Positions 14,391-22,014 of a stretch of DNA of 41,272 nt are shown here, piece by piece. The position numbers and the translations under genes are program-made. The DNA is from Clostridia bacterium (GTDB lineage Bacteria > Bacillota > Clostridia > Oscillospirales > CAG-382): contig JAFSGD010000011.1 in NCBI GenBank assembly GCA_017434845.1, forward strand, positions 1-41,272, in the 5' to 3' direction. The first letter of the stretch is position 1. Every line of letters begins with the position of its first letter. The notes under the pieces are model-generated. The model saw only the letters and a program-made list of their open reading frames with translations. It searched no databases and was not told the origin of the DNA.

Positions 14391-16306
14391 GCAACGAAAA
14401 AGAAAGAAATTCGCCCCCAATGCGCCCCGGAAAAGGCGTTAGGGTTCCCGGGCAGAAGCCCGATGCAAAAACCATAAAGCGCACGCTTTCATATCTTGTT
14501 GCTTATAAATGGCGCTTGCTTTTGGTTGTTGCCTGCATTATCTTCAGCGCGCTTGCGGGCGTTTACGGCTCAAAATTCCTGCAAACGCTTATCGACGGCT
14601 ATATAAAGCCGCTTATCGAGGCAAAAAGCACCGATATGTCGGGGCTGTTGAAAGAGATTATAATTCTCGCCTGCGTTTACGTGCTCGGCGCGCTGTCAAC
14701 GTTCACCTATAACAGAATAATGGTCGGCGTTTCGCAATCGGTTTTAAAGGACATTCGCGATACGATGTTCGCCAAGATGCAAAAGCTTCCCATCAAGTAT
14801 TTCGACACGCACTCCTTCGGCGATACGATGAGCCGCTATACCAACGATACCGATACCATGCGAATGATGATATCGCAAAGCCTGCCGCATATTTTCTCTT
14901 CGCTTTGCACGGTGGTTGCGGTGTTCTTTGCAATGCTTACAACAAGCGCTTGGCTAACGCTTTTCGTTGTTGTTTTTGCTCTTTTGACCATGCTTTTGGT
15001 TAAATCGATCGGCAGCAAAAGCGGCAAGTTCTTCCTGCGCCAGCAAAAATCGGTCGGCGAGGTTAACGGATATATAGAAGAGATGATAAACGGTCAGAAG
15101 GTGGTTCAGGTCTTCTGCCGCGAGGAAAAGACCAAGCGGGAATTTAACAAGCTTAACGATGAGCTTTGCGAGAACGCCAAAAACGCAAATATTTTCGCGA
15201 ACATTCTCGGCCCCGTTTCGAACAATCTCGGCCATTTGCAATATATTCTCGTTGCAACGCTCGGCGCGCTGTTGGTTATAACGACCGAAAGCCTGACCGC
15301 AGGCGGCTTGGTTGCGTTTTTGCAGCTTTCGAAGAACTTTACCAACCCGATAAATCAGGTTACACAGCAGCTTAACGCCGTTATAATGGCGCTTGCGGGC
15401 GCAAAGCGTATTTTTGAGCTTATGGACGAAGAGCCCGAAGCCGACGACGGCTACGTTACGCTTGTTAACGCCAAGCGCAACGAAAACGGCGAGCTTGAGG
15501 AAACCGACGAAAGAACGGGCATTTGGGCTTGGAAGCACCCCCACGGCGACGGAACGCTTACCTATACCGAGCTTAAGGGCGACGTTAGGATGGTTGAGGT
15601 CGATTTCGGCTATGAGCCCGAAAAGACGGTTCTGCACGACGTTACGCTTTATGCCGAGCCGGGACAAAAGGTTGCGTTCGTTGGCGCGACCGGCGCGGGC
15701 AAAACCACGATAACCAATCTTATCAACCGTTTTTATGATATTGCCGACGGCAAAATCCGCTATGACGGAATAAATATTAACAAAATCAAGAAATCCGACC
15801 TGCGCCGCTCGCTCGGAATGGTGCTTCAGGACACGCATTTGTTTACCGGCACGGTTATGGAAAACATTCGCTACGGCAGGCTTGATGCGACCGATGAGGA
15901 ATGCATTGCCGCGGCGAAGCTTGCCAACGCCGATGGCTTTATAAGCCTTCTGCCCGAGGGCTATAACACGCTTCTGTCGGGCGACGGCTCGGGATTATCG
16001 CAGGGACAGCGCCAGCTTCTTGCCATTGCGCGCGCCGCTGTTGCCGATCCGCCCGTTATGATTCTTGATGAGGCGACCTCGAGCATAGATACCCGAACCG
16101 AAGCGATAGTTCAAAAGGGCATGGACAGCTTGATGAAGGGCAGAACCGTTTTCGTTATCGCACACCGCCTTTCAACCGTTCGCAATTCGAACGTTATCAT
16201 GGTGCTTTCGCAGGGCAGAATAATCGAGCGCGGCGACCACGAAAAGCTTATTGCCGAAAAGGGTCAGTATTATAAGCTTTATACGGGCGCCTTCGAGCTT
16301 GAATAG
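14387..16306 (+). CDS. Heterodimeric ABC exporter, catalytic subunit
   Basis: A 639-residue half-transporter starting ATGA over the previous stop. The N-terminal tail is about 30 residues longer than in the partner, followed by six membrane helices and the nucleotide-binding domain. Walker A is canonical GATGAGKTT (433-441) and Walker B is VMILDEATSSID with the catalytic Glu at 562. The signature reads GLSQGQRQ, a form common in the catalytic partner of heterodimers. An insert of about 60 residues (roughly 350-410) rich in charged residues sits before the ATPase domain. Works with the preceding subunit in the plasma membrane. Confidence 0.92.
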   Translation: MSNEKERNSPPMRPGKGVRVPGQKPDAKTIKRTLSYLVAYKWRLLLVVACIIFSALAGVYGSKFLQTLIDGYIKPLIEAKSTDMSGLLKEIIILACVYVLGALSTFTYNRIMVGVSQSVLKDIRDTMFAKMQKLPIKYFDTHSFGDTMSRYTNDTDTMRMMISQSLPHIFSSLCTVVAVFFAMLTTSAWLTLFVVVFALLTMLLVKSIGSKSGKFFLRQQKSVGEVNGYIEEMINGQKVVQVFCREEKTKREFNKLNDELCENAKNANIFANILGPVSNNLGHLQYILVATLGALLVITTESLTAGGLVAFLQLSKNFTNPINQVTQQLNAVIMALAGAKRIFELMDEEPEADDGYVTLVNAKRNENGELEETDERTGIWAWKHPHGDGTLTYTELKGDVRMVEVDFGYEPEKTVLHDVTLYAEPGQKVAFVGATGAGKTTITNLINRFYDIADGKIRYDGININKIKKSDLRRSLGMVLQDTHLFTGTVMENIRYGRLDATDEECIAAAKLANADGFISLLPEGYNTLLSGDGSGLSQGQRQLLAIARAAVADPPVMILDEATSSIDTRTEAIVQKGMDSLMKGRTVFVIAHRLSTVRNSNVIMVLSQGRIIERGDHEKLIAEKGQYYKLYTGAFELE

Positions 16307-16341
16307 CTCGGCGGTTTAAAACAATAAGGTCTGTTTTCAAT

Positions 16342-16379
16342 AAAAAGCGGTGCGGTTTCAATGAACCGCACCGTTTTGT
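16342..16379. terminator. Bidirectional terminator between exporter and trkH
   Basis: 10-bp GC-rich stem CGGTGCGGTT / AACCGCACCG with an A-tract upstream and TTTTGTT downstream, serving convergent transcription units. Confidence 0.92.
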
Positions 16380-16387
16380 TATTCGTT

Positions 16388-17833
16388 TTATTTCTTCATC
16401 CAGGTGGAGGGCGAAAGAGCGATTATCATGGGGAATATTTCCAATCTGCCGAAAAGCATTGCGAACGAGAATACTATTTTCGAAAACGCAGTATATTCGC
16501 CGAAGCCGCCCATCGGGCCGACGGTTGCAAAGCCGGGGCCGACGTTGTTGAAGGTTGTTAAAACGGCGGTTACGTTCGATTCGAAGCCAAAGGGCTCGAA
16601 GCATATAACCAAAAACGCCGCAAATATACAAAACGCATAAACCGCGAAATAGGTTGCAACCGAAGAAAGAGTGCCGTCTTCAACCGCCTTGCCCTCGAAT
16701 TTTACCGAGGTTACGGCACGGGGGTGAAGCATTTTTTTGATCTCACGCAGGATAAGCTTAAACAAAATTACCGCACGCGATACCTTTAAACCGCCCGCGG
16801 TTGAGCCCGCACAGCCGCCAAGGCACATAAGCAGAAGCAAAATTCCCTTTGAAAGATGAGGCCAAACGTTGAAATCGGTGGTTGTATAGCCCGTAGTTGT
16901 AATGATCGATGAGACTTGAAACGATGCGTGGCGCAGGGAATCGTTGAAATTATCATAAATCGGAAGAATATTGAAGGTTATTACAACGATCGAAACGGCA
17001 ACCATGCCGAGATATGCCCAAAGCTCGGTGCTTTTTAAAACCGACCGGAAGCGGCGAATGAGCAACAGATAATAAAGATTGAAGTTCACGCCGAAAATGA
17101 GCATGAAAACCGTTATAACTATTTGCGAATAGTTGCTGTAGCCCGCAATGCTGTTGGATTTAATGCCAAAGCCGCCCGTGCCCGCTGTTCCGAATGAATG
17201 AATCAGGCTGTCGAAAAACGGCATTCCGCCGGCACAAAGCATAATTATCTGAATAACGGTCAGAACGATATATATAAGATAAAGTATCTTTGCGGTGTCG
17301 CTTGCGCGCGGAACGAGTTTGCCGACAATCGGACCCGGCATTTCGGCGCGCATTATATGAATTGAACGGTCGGACATATTGCGCACTATTGCCATAACGA
17401 ACACAAGAACGCCCATGCCGCCAACCCAATGGCTGAAGCTTCGCCAAAAAAGCGCACCGTGGCTTAAACGCTCAACGTTGGGCAAAACCGAAGCGCCCGT
17501 TGTTGTAAAGCCGCTTACTATTTCGAAAAACGCATCGAAATAGTTGGGTATATCGCCGCTTATAACAAACGGCAATGCGCCCACAACCGACATGCCGACC
17601 CAAGCCAACGCAACTATTGCAAAGCCTTCTTTTGCATATATAACCTTGTTTTTTGTTCGGCACAAAAGCGCAACAAGCGTTCCGAAAAGCGCGCTTCCGC
17701 CCGCAACCGAAAGAAACGTAAGCAGAACGCGCGTTTCGCCGTAAACAAGCGAAGTAAGCGCAGGAAGCAGAAGAAGCAATGCTTCAACCTGCAATATTCT
17801 GCCGAACAGGTAAAAAACCATTTTTCGATTCAT
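16388..17833 (-). CDS. trkH: Potassium uptake channel subunit TrkH
   Basis: A 481-residue membrane protein with four pore repeats, each carrying a filter Gly: TTTGAS, GTAGTGGFG, TTTGYTT and NNVGPGFA in order. GGMGVLVF and CAGSTAGGLK are further TrkH-typical stretches. It forms the K+-conducting part in the plasma membrane and is gated by TrkA, whose gene lies 26 bases upstream on the same strand. Its length and the full-length two-domain TrkA favour the Trk type over the shorter KtrAB type. Confidence 0.93.
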   Translation of the reverse strand: MNRKMVFYLFGRILQVEALLLLLPALTSLVYGETRVLLTFLSVAGGSALFGTLVALLCRTKNKVIYAKEGFAIVALAWVGMSVVGALPFVISGDIPNYFDAFFEIVSGFTTTGASVLPNVERLSHGALFWRSFSHWVGGMGVLVFVMAIVRNMSDRSIHIMRAEMPGPIVGKLVPRASDTAKILYLIYIVLTVIQIIMLCAGGMPFFDSLIHSFGTAGTGGFGIKSNSIAGYSNYSQIVITVFMLIFGVNFNLYYLLLIRRFRSVLKSTELWAYLGMVAVSIVVITFNILPIYDNFNDSLRHASFQVSSIITTTGYTTTDFNVWPHLSKGILLLLMCLGGCAGSTAGGLKVSRAVILFKLILREIKKMLHPRAVTSVKFEGKAVEDGTLSSVATYFAVYAFCIFAAFLVICFEPFGFESNVTAVLTTFNNVGPGFATVGPMGGFGEYTAFSKIVFSFAMLFGRLEIFPMIIALSPSTWMKK

Positions 17834-17859
17834 AACAAAAACCTTTTATTTAAAGCTTT

Positions 17860-19221
17860 TTAAACAAGAATATCAGAAAGGTCGGTCATTCCGCGGTCGG
17901 AAGCGATTACAACAACGCGATCACCCGCGTTGATCACGTCATCGCCCGAGGGAATCATTGCGCGCCTGCCGCGAATTATGCCCGCAACGAGAATTCCCTT
18001 TTTAAGCGAAAGCTCTTTAAGCGGGGTCTTCAAGCCCTTGAACTCGGGGCTTACGCTGAATTCAAGCGCTTCGACGTTGCCGTCCATAAGAGTATAAAGC
18101 GTTTCGACGTTGCTTCCGAGCGAGTTATGAAGCGCACGCGCATATCGCGAAAGAACGTCGGTAACGATCTTTTGGGGCGAAAGAATGGTATCGAGCCCAA
18201 GGTTTTTTGCCATGCCGGCAAGCTCGCCGCGGTTTACCTTTGCGATAACCTTCGGAACGTTTTGCGCTTGAGCAAATATCGAAATAAGAATGTTGAGCTC
18301 ATCGATTCCCGTCAGCGCAACGAACGCATCGACGGAATCAATGCCCTCCTCCAAAAGAAGCTCCTGCTCGGCACCGTCGCCGCAAATAACCACCGCCTCG
18401 GGAAGCTCGCCGGCAAAGGCTTTACAGCGCTTGGGGTCTTTATCAATAATTTTAACGCTTGCACCGCCTGCAATAAGGCGTTTTGCGAGATAATAGCTTA
18501 TTCTGCTTGCGCCGAGGATTATAACGCTTTTCGCCTGTTTTTTAACCAAGCCGAGCATTTTCAAAAGCTTTTGAAGCTCGGATTGCGAAGCGGTCAAGCC
18601 GATTTTATCGCCGCTTTTCAAAACGAAATTACCGTCGGGAATATAACATTCCGCGCCGCGCTGAACGGCGCAAATAAGGAATTTTGCGTTATATTTACGG
18701 CGAAGCTCGATAAGGCTCATTCCGTCCAGCGGCGAATTCTGCTGTTTAAGCGGTATTTCAACCATTTCAAGATTTCCGCGCGAGAAGCTTTCGATGTTTG
18801 CCGCGGCGGGAAGCCTTAGAATATTGAAAAGCTCCTTTGCTGCCATCCATTCGGGATTTATCGAAACCGAAAGCTCAAGCTGTTGGCGCATAAATCCAAG
18901 GCTTTTATCGTTATATTCGGGATTTCTTATTCGGGCAATGGTGTTTTTCGCCCCCATGCGCGCGGCGATAAAACAGCTTAGCATATTAAATTCATCCGAA
19001 CCGGTAACCGAAACCACAAGCTCAGCAGAGGCAACGCCCGCCTCGTCAAGCGTTTCGCAATCGGCACCGTTGCCGCAAACGCACATTACGTCATAAATAT
19101 TGCCGACTTCTTCGATAACGGTGCGCGAACCATCAATGACAACAACGTCATGCCCCTCTTTTACAAGGCTGGATATTATCGACATACCGATCTTTCCGCA
19201 TCCGACAACCAAAATTTTCAT
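17860..19221 (-). CDS. trkA: Potassium uptake regulatory subunit TrkA
   Basis: A 453-residue cytoplasmic protein with two RCK modules, each a Rossmann NAD-binding domain plus a TrkA-C domain. The first nucleotide motif is VVGCGKIG at residues 3-10 and the second is VIILGASRIS near 227. It forms the gating ring of TrkH. The ATG at 19221 is chosen because GGGAG lies 7 bases before it and the protein then starts directly with the first Rossmann strand; an in-frame ATG at 19239 would overlap the leader. First gene of a trkA-trkH operon. Confidence 0.93.
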   Translation of the reverse strand: MKILVVGCGKIGMSIISSLVKEGHDVVVIDGSRTVIEEVGNIYDVMCVCGNGADCETLDEAGVASAELVVSVTGSDEFNMLSCFIAARMGAKNTIARIRNPEYNDKSLGFMRQQLELSVSINPEWMAAKELFNILRLPAAANIESFSRGNLEMVEIPLKQQNSPLDGMSLIELRRKYNAKFLICAVQRGAECYIPDGNFVLKSGDKIGLTASQSELQKLLKMLGLVKKQAKSVIILGASRISYYLAKRLIAGGASVKIIDKDPKRCKAFAGELPEAVVICGDGAEQELLLEEGIDSVDAFVALTGIDELNILISIFAQAQNVPKVIAKVNRGELAGMAKNLGLDTILSPQKIVTDVLSRYARALHNSLGSNVETLYTLMDGNVEALEFSVSPEFKGLKTPLKELSLKKGILVAGIIRGRRAMIPSGDDVINAGDRVVVIASDRGMTDLSDILV

Positions 19222-19254
19222 AACAATCTCCCGAAGCATATTCGAATTGCAAAC

Positions 19255-19283
19255 ATTATATCACCGATTCGCTATCATTTCAA
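19255..19283 (-). promoter_or_regulatory. Promoter of trkA-trkH
   Basis: TTGAAA (19278-19283), 17 bp, TATAAT (19255-19260) on the minus strand. Confidence 0.8.
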
Positions 19284-19295
19284 CTAAAAATTAAC

Positions 19296-19342
19296 AAAAC
19301 ACCCTCTCGAACGCTTGAAGTTGACGTTTGGGAGGGTGTTTT
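19296..19342. terminator. Terminator after the dockerin GHL10 gene
   Basis: 11-bp perfect outer stem AAAACACCCTC / GAGGGTGTTTT with a further AACG/CGTT pairing inside. It lies just downstream of the minus-strand stop at 19363 and before the trkA promoter, insulating the two. Confidence 0.85.
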
Positions 19343-19362
19343 AACCGTATTTTTACCGTTTA

Positions 19363-22014
19363 TCAGCCGTAGATATTATAAGTTCCGAGAACGTGGCGCT
19401 TTGCAAGCGCATAGTCAACGGTATCATAGCCTCCGTTACCGTTAATGTCGGCGGCTATTTCGCTTGCGCCCGAGGGTTTATAGGTTCCGAGGCAGCTTCG
19501 CTTTATAAGCGCATAGTCAACGGCTGTTATGTCGCCGTCGCGGTTAATGTCGCCGATGCGCGCAACCGTGAAGGTTCTTGTTCCGTTGGTTAAGGTCATT
19601 CCCGTTGCAACGGCTTGGGGCTCGGAAACAACGCTGCCGTTCTTTTGAACGTTGCTTCCCGAAAGAAGCGAAACGAGCTCGGTTACCGAAAGCGGCTTCA
19701 CGCCGTTACCGATAACAACGTAATCCTCGGCTTCATCATAGATGACCATGCCGTTATCAAGAAGCTTTGAATGGTCGGAAAGCGAACGTAACGAGGAAAA
19801 TAACACGCCGCGCATATCGATAACGAGACGATCCTTTAAGCTTCCGCTTGCAAGTGAATCGATCTTGGTTTTGAGCGAAATCAAGGTGTTATAAGCGTTG
19901 CCCGCACCGTTTTCTTCAACTTCTTCAAAGGCTTTGTCGATAAGCGCCAAAAGTGACGAAGCATCGGAATTGCTTATGTTTCCGCCCGAAAGCGCCGCAG
20001 AAACGCGGTAGGACAAGCGATTCAGCCAAGCGGTCGCGGTGGAAACGTTATCAACAGAGGGAACCACCGTGCGCTCGATAAACAGCGATTCGGCCAAAAC
20101 CTCGCCGCAGCCCTTGTTAAGAAAGGCTGTTGCTTCGAAATAAACCACGCCGCCGCAGCCAACCTCGCGCATTTCAACCGTTTGACGCGCCATATCGGCG
20201 GCGACGAAATCGGTCATGAATGCGCCCAAGCCGGGAACCACCATGCAACCGTCACCCGCAAGCTCAACAAACTGCGCCATGGTGGAAGCATAGCCTTCGC
20301 CGTAAGCCATGGGATGAAGAACGTCCAGCCAGCCGTTTTCAAGCCAAGGCGTGCTGTTTTGATAAAGGGTTGAATATGCGGAGTCGGGATCGGGGCCGAC
20401 GTCAGCGGAAAGCAGAACGTCGGGCGCGACCTTATCGATAACGTTGCGCATCTTCTCGACAAATTCGGTTACCTGCGAGGCGCGGAACGCCGTCCAATCG
20501 CTCCAATAGGAGGCTCTTGTGTTATAAGTGATGCTGTTACCGTTATATTGGGGATAATTCTGCTTGAATTCGGCAATGGTTTCAGAATCATAGCCGTAAT
20601 CGTCGGTGCTCGTTCTGTCGCGATAGCGAATGTAATCGAGCTGGAATCCGTCGATATCATAATTTTCGAGCAGGTGGGTGTAGGTTTCGATAAGGAAATC
20701 CTGAACCTCGTCAAGCGCGGGATTCAAGAACACCATGCCCGCGGTTTCGGTGGAATAAATCGTGCTTCCGTTGTTGGTTACCGCACACCATTCGGGCTTT
20801 TTATAGGCGGGGCTTAATTCCCAATTTGCAATGTTTGACGAGCAGGAATAGAACACGGGCATCCAGCAATGAAGCTCCATGCCGTATTCGTGGCAAACGT
20901 CGACGTATGCGCCGAGAACGTCAAAGCCGTTGAAATCGGGGTTGTGCTCGAAAAGACTGCCTTCGGCCGTGGGGTATATCATGGTGCCCCAATACATCGT
21001 TTCGACCGAAACCATATTGATTCCCGAATCGTAAAGCTGTTTGATAAAGCTTCTTACCTCGGTAAGAGAGGTTTGGGTAGGTCGCACCCAAACGCCGCGG
21101 TATTCCGAAACGGGCTTATCGCTGAACATGGTTGAAGCGATCTCGTATTCGGCAATAAGCTTTTCGGCGGAATTGCGGTTGAAGCTTCCGTTTGCCGCAT
21201 AATAGGTCGATTCGGCAGAAGCAAGGCGGTTTTCGGCAAGCTCAGAGCAAAGATAGCCGTTGTTGTATGCCTCTTGCTTTGCGGCAAGCGCGGCGTTTCG
21301 CGCGGCGTCAACCGAAATCGCAAGTGTTGTTGTGTTATAAGAGAAGGTTATAACCTTGGTTCTGGTGTCATAGCTGACCTGAAGACCCACCGTTACGTGG
21401 GAGGTGAGCCATTCGCCTGCGGTTCCGTGGCCGGAAATAACGAAGCTGTTATTTGCCGTGGGAATGGTGTTATTATTGCCGCCGACCGAGGTTACATAGC
21501 CGCCGGTTACAACTACCTCATAGCCGTAAACGTTGGTTCCCGTCGTTGAGCCCGCGCGGGTATAGATTATCATTTGGTCTGTACCGCGCGAAGAGTTCAC
21601 GGCGTTATAGCTGCAGGTATAGCTGCCCGAAGAGGCATCGTCGGTAACGGTTATAACACCGTAATCGTTATAGTAAACGTAAGAACCGATGGGAATATTT
21701 TCGGTTATCCAAGAACCCATTTGCGAGGTTTCGGAATTATGTCCCGAGATAACGAAACCGTTTGAGGGAATCGTTGAGTTTCCTGTATTGTATTTGGTTG
21801 CAACGTTATCAACGACAACCACCTCTTGACCCCATTCGTTGGTTCCCGTAGCCGAGCCCATGCCGGGGGTGTAGATAATAAGCTGTCCGCTTCCGCGAAC
21901 GGTATCGATGCCATCGGCGGTAACAACGGTTGTGTTAGCCGCCGATGCGGCAAGGGGTATTACCGTGAGAATAAAAACTGCGACGAGAAATACCGAAGCA
22001 ATTTTTTTAAGCAT
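19363..22014 (-). CDS. Secreted GHL10-family glycoside hydrolase with dockerin
   Basis: An 883-residue exported protein with a signal peptide at 1-25. Two beta modules (about 30-125 and 135-225) share the pattern R-G-x-x-Q-x-I-I-Y-T, T-G-T-N-x-x-G-x-E-V-V, I-P, F-V-I-S-G-H, I-G-x-x-V-x-Y. A short helical linker follows, then from residue 304 (EYRGVWVRPTQTS) a TIM-barrel of the GHL10 (DUF187) family, the family of the peptidoglycan hydrolase DigH. The last about 60 residues are a dockerin (GDINRDGDITAVDY and ADINGNGGYDTVDY loops). The start overlaps the stop of the upstream paralogue by 8 bases, so it is the last gene of an SBP-GHL10-GHL10 operon. The glycan substrate is unproven. Confidence 0.85.
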   Translation of the reverse strand: MLKKIASVFLVAVFILTVIPLAASAANTTVVTADGIDTVRGSGQLIIYTPGMGSATGTNEWGQEVVVVDNVATKYNTGNSTIPSNGFVISGHNSETSQMGSWITENIPIGSYVYYNDYGVITVTDDASSGSYTCSYNAVNSSRGTDQMIIYTRAGSTTGTNVYGYEVVVTGGYVTSVGGNNNTIPTANNSFVISGHGTAGEWLTSHVTVGLQVSYDTRTKVITFSYNTTTLAISVDAARNAALAAKQEAYNNGYLCSELAENRLASAESTYYAANGSFNRNSAEKLIAEYEIASTMFSDKPVSEYRGVWVRPTQTSLTEVRSFIKQLYDSGINMVSVETMYWGTMIYPTAEGSLFEHNPDFNGFDVLGAYVDVCHEYGMELHCWMPVFYSCSSNIANWELSPAYKKPEWCAVTNNGSTIYSTETAGMVFLNPALDEVQDFLIETYTHLLENYDIDGFQLDYIRYRDRTSTDDYGYDSETIAEFKQNYPQYNGNSITYNTRASYWSDWTAFRASQVTEFVEKMRNVIDKVAPDVLLSADVGPDPDSAYSTLYQNSTPWLENGWLDVLHPMAYGEGYASTMAQFVELAGDGCMVVPGLGAFMTDFVAADMARQTVEMREVGCGGVVYFEATAFLNKGCGEVLAESLFIERTVVPSVDNVSTATAWLNRLSYRVSAALSGGNISNSDASSLLALIDKAFEEVEENGAGNAYNTLISLKTKIDSLASGSLKDRLVIDMRGVLFSSLRSLSDHSKLLDNGMVIYDEAEDYVVIGNGVKPLSVTELVSLLSGSNVQKNGSVVSEPQAVATGMTLTNGTRTFTVARIGDINRDGDITAVDYALIKRSCLGTYKPSGASEIAADINGNGGYDTVDYALAKRHVLGTYNIYG

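Noticed and set aside
16388..19221. KtrAB potassium system
   Set aside because: The regulatory subunit has two full RCK modules and the membrane subunit is 481 residues, which fits TrkA/TrkH better.
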